Under the pieces are notes generated by a model. The model did no database searches. It was given only the letters and a program-made list of their open reading frames with translations, and was not told the origin of the DNA. Positions 56,646 through 64,000 of a DNA stretch of 64,000 nucleotides are shown in pieces (position 1 is the first letter of the stretch; each line of letters starts with the position of its first letter). The DNA is from Ligula intestinalis (taxonomy: Eukaryota > Platyhelminthes > Cestoda > Diphyllobothriidea > Diphyllobothriidae): the NCBI GenBank assembly GCA_036362985.1, contig JAYGXS010000004.1, forward strand, positions 14,993,583-15,057,582, given 5' to 3'. The translations under genes were made by a program, and so were the position numbers.

Positions 56646-59600
56646 CATGAGAACATAAACCGCTATTATTACGCATTTATTTGCACTTAAATCTAGATTG
56701 AATATACTAAGCAGAAAGGGTAGGATTAGTATAACACATTAAATTAGACCATGCCGCTATTAGGTAGGGGTCATTCTTTTTCGGGTGTTGCTACAAAGTG
56801 AGCATATGAGCAATTCCGCTCGATTATTTTAATAGTCGTACAATAGCGGCCATTTTTAGCACATATTATTTGCTTGAGTCAAACTGCCCAAATTGAAGAA
56901 AAACGATATTCGCTTAAAAATTGGCATTAACGAATCAACCAAAGATTTACAAAAATAATGAACATTCGAAAGCGATTTTAAAGCCTTAATCATGTAGCAA
57001 AAGTAATCTTTATGTGATAACAAATACCAAATTTTTGAAAAGCGCAAATCCAAAAACACAAAAGTTGTTGCGACTGCGGTTGTTAACTTGGAGTAAAATT
57101 GTAACACGAAATCATAAACCTACTGCTTTCTGTATATTGAGAGATGTTTACTTTCTTCAAGTGCCTATAATGTTATTTCTGACATTAGAGTAAAATGAGT
57201 TTCTAAAAATTCTTAAAATGCCAGTAAATACTTCTCGAATTGCACTTTTCAAGCAATTGGGTATAAATTTAGATTTTGTTTCATGCGTTTATCTTACTCT
57301 TTGAAAACATCATTTTTTATAACGAGTTTACGGAATTAATGACGGCGCCTACCAGTACTTATAATGGTGATGGCCTTGTATATCATATTGTTAGAGTCAT
57401 CTGAATATCCACATTCATTGTCAAGAAACGTAGACCTCCACAACAATAGTCATCAATGTATATACTTAAAATTGACAAGATAATTTTCGTTCATTGGGTA
57501 CCACTTTAACGAAAGCCTTAACGAGATATTTTGTGGACAACATTTTTACCTTTTTCCAAGGTGATACGAGGTATAAACAGAAATTGTGACCAGTTGTATG
57601 AAGTCAACGAAAACAAGAGAAATAGCTTTTCTCAATCTATTGGAGCTTCTTTCTTACAATGCAAGGACCAAACATACACTAAGATTTTACGGAATACCGT
57701 TAAAATGCTAATTGTTTTGTTTCTAAGGTATGTTTGAACGGAAAATATATCATTTAAACAAGTATTGTGCCTAAAGATTCAAATGCACGATAGATGTTTG
57801 TAGGCGTTCACTGGCAGTAACTAACGCATATATTTATTTGCAGTCTCAGTCCTGTAGGTGCTAGTAAAAAGTTCTGTCAAACAAGATAGTTACCGCGTTT
57901 TATAGCAATGACTTTTAAAATCTCAAGAAAATAGTTTCTAACGATGAATTCACGTGATTGTTCGGGAAAGCAATGGCATTATCACATGCATCTTCATTGA
58001 TTTAAGATCAGACTTTCCGGTTCAAGATTAGATTTATTTGAAACTTTCTTGCTTATATAAATGCGTTTTCTAGCCAAATGTCAAAAAGAAAAGAGTTTCC
58101 GTGTTATGATATTAAATAGTCTATTAAAACTCTTGAATTTTTAGAAACCTTCAAGCACGCCCTGACTATGGATCTTTTTTAAAACCTCGAGTTTGAAGAT
58201 AAAGTGTTCATTATAGACGGCCTTTCTAAGCTTCACATTCACTCCAGAAATGAAATAGCAAAATAAGTCATATGATAAACTCATCTCTTAAATGTCAATT
58301 AGAACATTGCATGGGTTAGAGCAGAAATGTGAAATTTGTTAATTTTAAGTATTCTCAGGCGACTGCAGACCACATTTTTTCACGAATCGCTTTTATTCTA
58401 CCTAAAAGACTGTTACCTCTCATATCAAGGAATTTTCCCTTAAGCAATTAAAAAACACATCCTCACAGTAAGCCTCTGTTTATTAACGTTACTGAATCTG
58501 CTTAATCAATTTCCGAAAGTTGCATTAATTTTATAATTAAAAGGAAATTTATTCAGATCAAGGGTTAAAAGCATGCGTGGTGAAAACTATTCGGAAAATT
58601 GATGTCTTAAGAAAAGTGCATTCACTATGGCAAACAGGAGGCCTATTGGTTGCGCAGGTAGCAAAACTATTATGAAAACGTTCAGGAAGACTCAAAGGAA
58701 CATGATAAAGTAGCCAGAAAAAAAGAAATATCTGCTTAATGAAATCAAATATAATATACCCAGAATTTTATCGATCCACAGCCAAAATTACACTGAGGAA
58801 AAAGAGTTTTTTGTACTTCTTCCAATAGCAATCATAGCTTTATCTAATTTGCTTTTATTCCACCCGAAGAACAAACGCAGGTATCATGTATGAATCGACA
58901 GACATGAAGCAGGATGCAAAAGGTGAATATTCTTCAGGTTTTTCAGTGTTATGTGTCTGAAGCAAAAAATAAAATTCGGCTGATGTTTGCCGCCCAACCT
59001 TCATGCTATTGTTTCCATCGAAAGTTTATTTGTGTTTTGTGCCACCTTTAAATGCCGAAAAAGATAGTTTTGACATTGTACTAGCTAAAAACCTGTGTAT
59101 ATCTTGGCATGCGTGTAGCTCTCTTAGCACCACCAGATGTATTATAAATAATACTCACAATATCAAAATCGCTCTTATTCGATAGTAACAGTTAGAAAAC
59201 TGCGGTTATTGTCTCGTGAAACATAAGGTACATATTTGTATTGAACAGATGTCAAAAAACCTTATAGTTATTCGTTGACATAAACAGTTTTTTCAGTTGA
59301 CTGGTAATATGAATATTTACCAACTTTACGGCAACCTGACCATCATTTACAGTGATATGGGCTTTAATCCGATTTTTGTAGATTGAAAATTCCAAACTTT
59401 GTTAACTGGCTACCTGTGAAACTTTGTAGGCCAGAAGCTCATTGAAAAAGACTTTACATTTTTTGTGTCTTTCTCTGTGCAAGAAAGGTTTTAATAAACA
59501 GGAATAATACATAGCTATTCACAACCTAATGGATGTATCGATATTACATCCGTAAGAGATGGTATATGGAACTCCCATTGACTTACCGATTTTCCGCAAT

Positions 59601-60242
59601 AACGCTTAATTTCTTTTTGATAAAACAAATAATTGATCATATTTGTGTGTAATGTGCCTCCTTTAAGTGGACGCTTGCAAAGACGTATAAACTACCAAAT
59701 GTTGTTAGTGTGATCAATCAATAATGCTCGATTATGGTAAACATATTAACCTTTTTCCCAAAAGAAGTCTCATTAGTAATACAACTTTCATGAATTCTGA
59801 TTGAAATTCAACGATTTTTTCTAAAAAGTCTCATGAAATCGATAATTAAATCCACCTTCGCATATATACACCAAATGCAAAATAGTACATCATGTGCATT
59901 ATCAACAGAAGCACACTTTACCATTTTTTGCAACATAATACGCTCCTGGAAGAGACCGTTAAATGCTTGCTCGGTGGGGTTTCGGTCAATAATGTGAATA
60001 GTTTTCTTACAGCTTTGGGTCACGTACTAAAATAATAACTTAATATGAGCCTGTGCACTTAATAAGCGAACGCACAAGTGAACCCTCATTTGTTAAGTTC
60101 ACTTATAACTGAAGGAGGGAAAATGTTTCAACTTCCTTAGTTGGATAAGAATAATAAAATCGTCCATCCCGTTAATGACGGAATGGCTAAAAGATGCAGG
60201 GCCCTTAAAAACAGTTCAAATAAACACGACTTTTATTGACTT
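56646..60242. other. No gene recognised
   Basis: About 3.6 kb of very AT-rich DNA without frames above 83 codons and without recognised repeats. Confidence 0.6.
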
Positions 60243-60276
60243 GAGTTTTCGGATTGCCACGTTAACGCATCATCAG
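60243..60276 (-). ncRNA. Hammerhead-like motif (I)
   Basis: Minus strand: CTGATGA (60276-60270), an imperfect stem region, then GAAAACTC (60250-60243), flanked by AATAAAAG as at sites B and F. Second core half has an extra A and the final GTC is changed to CTC. Confidence 0.4.
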
Positions 60277-61589
60277 AGAATGACGCAGCTAAGGAAACTT
60301 AAGGCGAAAGGAATGCTGTAATTGAAAGGCACAGTTGACATGTCGACTCATGCCTAATCCAAATTCAAAATCTCACCCCCATCGCTGGTGGTCGAACATA
60401 ATGTCAAAATGCCTCTTAAGTACGAGATGGCTTCCCCATTGTGAATTCTTGGCGTGATGATTACGCGGTCATCTAGCCGGCAATCACTGAAACAGTTTAT
60501 TGACAGACCACATCTTGCACGTTTCATTAAGCTGTCAAAGTAAAAGCTTATCGCAGAATCTTGACTCGGATGCTAACTTTGTTTATTCAGATTCACACTT
60601 CTTGTTCAGATCGAGGATGTAGAAGTCCTAGCGAAGGCTTAGTCAGCATTAAGACTGACAAATGGTGGCATCAGTGCTAGCACTAGTATTACTACACTTC
60701 TTGTTGCGATTAAGAGGATATGAACCCCGGGCTGACTTAAACTGGCGTCAATTCTGATTAACAATACAGACTGAATAGTACCAGTGAACATAGCCCTCAG
60801 CTGCACCCTAATAGAAATATAAGCAATAGCAGTAGTTGTTGTTAGAAGAGCGAGCTCTGGCTTCTTAGAATCAGGCAAGACACCTACTATAGGTGATTAA
60901 GGGAAGACAGTGCCATAGTACTTGCGCAAAGTCTACTGTCACTAAATATTTAGTTAGGCGGCATTACTTGCTGGACAAAGCAGCTTACGCCTGATTCTTG
61001 ACCGGTCATCTCGACTCTGTCTTGTCACCGGTTAAGGCGGATGAGGGTTTAGAGCCGGGTAGACAGTGGCGCGTCTACTTTTACTAAAATTGGTCGAAGT
61101 CACCGTCCCTGCTCTTAGGCATATTGTGCACATCACCGATTACGGTGGTTGAACTCACACACACGGGCCGTGGGACCAGGATTTAAAGGTTTGCTAAACT
61201 TTCCGAAATGGTTATATAAGTAAAGTACATCCTCAGCAGGACAGAAGTGTTGAATAAATAAACATGTCTCACGGCAAGCGTCATCCATTCTCATGACTCT
61301 TTGCCCTGAGACGTTTCTGTTTGATGCAGAACACGATATACATGAGGACTTTAATGCCTACAAAAACTCCTTATCTATCCGGTGGATAGGGCGGGGGGTT
61401 TCACTGTCGGATATAATAGGATAGAATGCCTGCGGAAGGCAAAACGGCATGTTGGAGGATGCGAAGCCAATCTCAACAGAACACTGACATTCGAAATCAA
61501 CGCGACGCTACTGGCACTGGAGAACTCAGTTGCACTATCACCGACCGACCTACGCATGGCCAGAGTGCAAGAAACGGTTCTAGGGTGAT
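60277..61589. other. No gene recognised with confidence
   Basis: A 68-codon frame (61382-61588, plus) directly precedes the PLE RT fragment and might be its N-terminal part, but I cannot match it. A GAGACGTTTC block near 61306 may be a further degraded PLE terminal sequence. Confidence 0.35.
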
Positions 61590-62270
61590 TCGATTGCTTT
61601 TAAAAGTGCACAATAAGAACGCTCCTCCAATGTCCATCGTAACACTTAAAGGCTCTCTAAATTACGGACTTGTAAAAGGGTTGTGCCAAAGTATTTAATT
61701 GCTGACCACTGCAGCCAGTTACTCGACACTATTTTTCGAGAAACGTTAGGTGGGAAGTTGCCTGCAAAATGGAGTCCGTTTGTTGTAAATTCTTTCACCA
61801 AAGGCTGACAATGAAAAGCATTGCATCAAATACCTCGATGAAAGAAAAAATCACATCTGATACTACTGAAGCTCTACATTTAAACATACCTCAAGTTCAA
61901 TGGACGAATCTATGAATTAATAAAGGTCACAGCAATGGGTGCGCCGATTTCGGGTTTTATAGCTCAAGGCGGTCCTGCAACAGTTGGAACCGTTGATCTT
62001 CTGACATTTTAGACCTAACGCATGCGCGCAGTATGTCGAAGATTCTTTCGTCATCATCAAACCGGACCGGAGGTAAGCATTCAGAGAATATCTTAAAGGT
62101 CCCTGCTCGAAACTTACCTTTACGATACAGATTATATAAGACAACTACCCGGCTTCTGTAAGTGTCGTTCTCTGCCGAAAACCTTTAAAGTTGCAATAAA
62201 AGAATGAATTTAGAAAGACGGCAAATACGAGACCAGCACGGAGCCGCAAAACAACCACCGAGTAAGTCGC
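61590..62270 (+). pseudogene. PLE reverse transcriptase fragment (plus strand), frameshifted
   Basis: Three blocks in different frames: KVHNKNAPPMSIVTLKGS followed by LNYGLVKGL (about 61605-61690), matching the KVHK...IVSLKGTP-GL-K block of PLE RTs; FNGRIYELIKVTAMGAPISG (from about 61897) continuing FIAQ; and AQYVEDSFVIIKPDRR (62026-62073). The last is the motif C region, where PLEs have YVDD; the first aspartate is glutamate here. It continues with AFREYLKGP and, near 62210, a KTANTRPA stretch resembling the YRK-TNT segment. The motif A block was not found. This is a PLE of a lineage different from PLE 1 (MGAPISG versus MGSPLTG) and it is inactive. Confidence 0.8.
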
Positions 62271-64000
62271 AAATTTAGCTCCTTATGGGGGCAATAACGG
62301 TGTGTTGGGATTGACTACAGCGTACCCAAAGCGGCCGCATTGCAATTCCCTTGACACATACTTAGCACAACTTTTCCACATGTGCAGGCGCAAAACAGGC
62401 GAGCCCCGAATTCTGTTAAGCACAACCGTACGCAAAAAACATGTTGGAATCTGTCCGCCGTTTTCAACCACAGATCGGATGCGGAGTTGCAAACCGACTT
62501 AGAATAACTAACACAAATTAATTAAAGAGACTAGACGGCCAAATGTTGCGGCGTTTAATGCATGGTGGTCGATTACCGCATCTGGTGCAGGTGCAAATAA
62601 AGCAACTACGTTGGAGAACTTGGAAGGGCACTCCCTCCGCGGACAGTGGACTTTTCAATAGCGGTGTGGAGGAGGCGGGGAAGGGGATAGAAGACATCGA
62701 ACACGGATCATTTTACGGGATCCAGCTACATTTTCAGTTTGATGAGGCCAAATGCTAGCAGGGGCTGACAGCCGATTGAGTCGTGAACTACGCTAGTTTT
62801 GCTGCTCCAGCCCGCAATCAAATAATAAGCAAGTAATTCGCCAGCCTAATGTTTTACGATAGGTACTTGCCCCGACAGAGAAACAAGACATGTGGGGGAG
62901 ATTGTCAGTTAGCAGTCCCAGTGACAGCAATGCAAAATGGCTGAGTAGCTAACACGCAAAGAACCGACAATAGTGAAGGAGTTTCGGCAATTAACGACTC
63001 GAACGTGGATCATCAGCCAGCCATCAGCGCAGAAGAATGCAGAATTTCAGATCAGTCAAGCTCATGTTCAGGAAGCCAAGTTAGGAAAACGAACTTTGAC
63101 GACTATTAATCATCAGGCATATTCAAAAATACAAAGAAGGTTAGAAGGGAAAAAGTTTAAGCAACTAATCAATAGTAATTAAGGGAGACGTTTAAAGGGT
63201 TCACACGTTCACCATATCCATGCCACGAGACGGCATCTAGACAGCGACAGCACGCCTCCCAACCCAACGAGAAACAGGGTAATCGGGACGGCATGATCTA
63301 AATGTTGCACCCGTTCCTTCCCTCCCCAAGTCTGAGCCCGAATTATGACTATAACCTACACTTTTGATCCCTGAACACCTCTCATCTCCCCTGATCATAG
63401 TCACCAATTATAAGTTGCATAAACTTTTGTTAACTGTACCCTCTTTATGCATTTTTCTGATGATGATGTAGAATGGAAAACGTGTCTTTACGTAACTTGA
63501 CCTCCTGAAAACTTGCATGGTTATTATCACCGAACGTTAACTGAATTTTCTCCTGAGGGCGATTTCTTCGTCTTTTGAGCCGCTAAGTTATAAGTGTTCC
63601 GATTGACGGTGTCTAGCAGTTAGTTGCTGAACGTAAGTTGTCCATTTTAATTCATATTGAAATTGCATTTGAGTGCACCTTTAATGAAGGCATATAGGCA
63701 ACTACACAACAAGTCAGCAGAGATGGAAATATATTTAGTTTTTAACTGATAAATTAAATTATTTAGGGTTAAGAACGATTTCCACTGCAGTTGCGGCTTT
63801 TTGAACATATATTAACCAAACCCAATGGCTCATTTAGTTGCGCTTATTGCACATATTATGACTGTGTTGTATGTGAGAAGCTCAGAATATTCGAAGTAGA
63901 GGATTTTTATTCGTTGTATCTATTTATCTCTCGTGTTTTGGCTAAAGTACGCTGGCCAAAATGCATTATATTCTTATGGAATATGGATGCGTAATGTATC
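62271..64000. other. No gene recognised
   Basis: Slightly GC-richer to about 62760, then AT-rich. Frames up to 71 codons on both strands lack motifs. The PLE may extend into the first few hundred bases but I see no GIY-YIG block. Confidence 0.45.

Noticed and set aside
61306..61345. Tenth hammerhead-like site (GAGACGTTTC)
   Set aside because: Only the GAAACGTC half is present; no CTGATGA half or hairpin could be paired with it.
1..64000. CRISPR array, bacterial operon or phage
   Set aside because: No regularly spaced repeats with unique spacers, no long contiguous genes, and element types are eukaryotic.

Overview
The window looks like AT-rich, non-coding eukaryotic nuclear DNA packed with old, broken mobile elements. 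No operon, ribosome binding site pattern, rRNA, CRISPR array or recognisable host gene was found. The longest open frame is about 205 codons and belongs to a decayed retrotransposon. The mix is Penelope-like elements (PLEs) with a GIY-YIG endonuclease, a CR1/Jockey-type non-LTR retrotransposon, an IS630/Tc1/mariner remnant and tRNA-derived short repeats. This fits an invertebrate; a flatworm (Platyhelminthes, tapeworm or fluke) is my best guess, but this is inference from element style only. The window could be intergenic or one large intron; short host exons cannot be excluded by eye.

Layout. 1-9.4 kb: three copies of an unnamed foldback DNA element (1746-2281 inverted, 4085-4636, 9143-9350 partial), a mariner-like element with about 90-bp terminal inverted repeats (5517-6293), two 3' ends of a CR1 element (5417-5508, 8267-8340), an unexplained GC-richer block (6720-8190) and a hammerhead-like relic (8829-8862). 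9.4-22 kb: mostly featureless AT-rich DNA with tRNA-like short elements (13242, 14378-14511, 15985-16130). 22.07-24.09 kb: the best PLE, minus strand, in the order reverse transcriptase, GIY-YIG endonuclease, C-terminal tail, hammerhead-like motif. 24.2-25.7 kb: an inverted pair of a ~400-bp repeat, with a third copy at 32.7 kb. 27.0-31.8 kb: a PLE RT fragment and two copies of a module ending in a hammerhead-like motif. 36.5-38.4 kb: two more hammerhead-like sites and a PLE endonuclease fragment. 39.4-41.0 kb: two tRNA-like elements (one inside a ~50-bp inverted repeat) and the fourth foldback element. 41.5-44.73 kb: a nearly complete CR1-type element with frameshifts. 45.6-50.7 kb: a tRNA-derived SINE, two hammerhead-like sites and a tandem duplication in which one unit carries (TA)29. 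50.7-60.2 kb: very AT-rich and almost empty. 60.2-62.3 kb: a hammerhead-like site and a plus-strand PLE reverse transcriptase fragment. 62.3-64 kb: nothing recognised.

The most interesting patterns are: (1) nine dispersed sequences with the arrangement CTGATGA, hairpin, GAAACGTC, matching the hammerhead ribozymes known from PLE terminal repeats; (2) a tRNA-like family whose anticodon arm is replaced by a longer hairpin and whose conserved tail lies beyond a T-run that should stop Pol III, with one member enclosed in a long inverted repeat; (3) a foldback family with terminal inverted repeats and no visible coding capacity. All element genes seen here are broken by stops or frameshifts.
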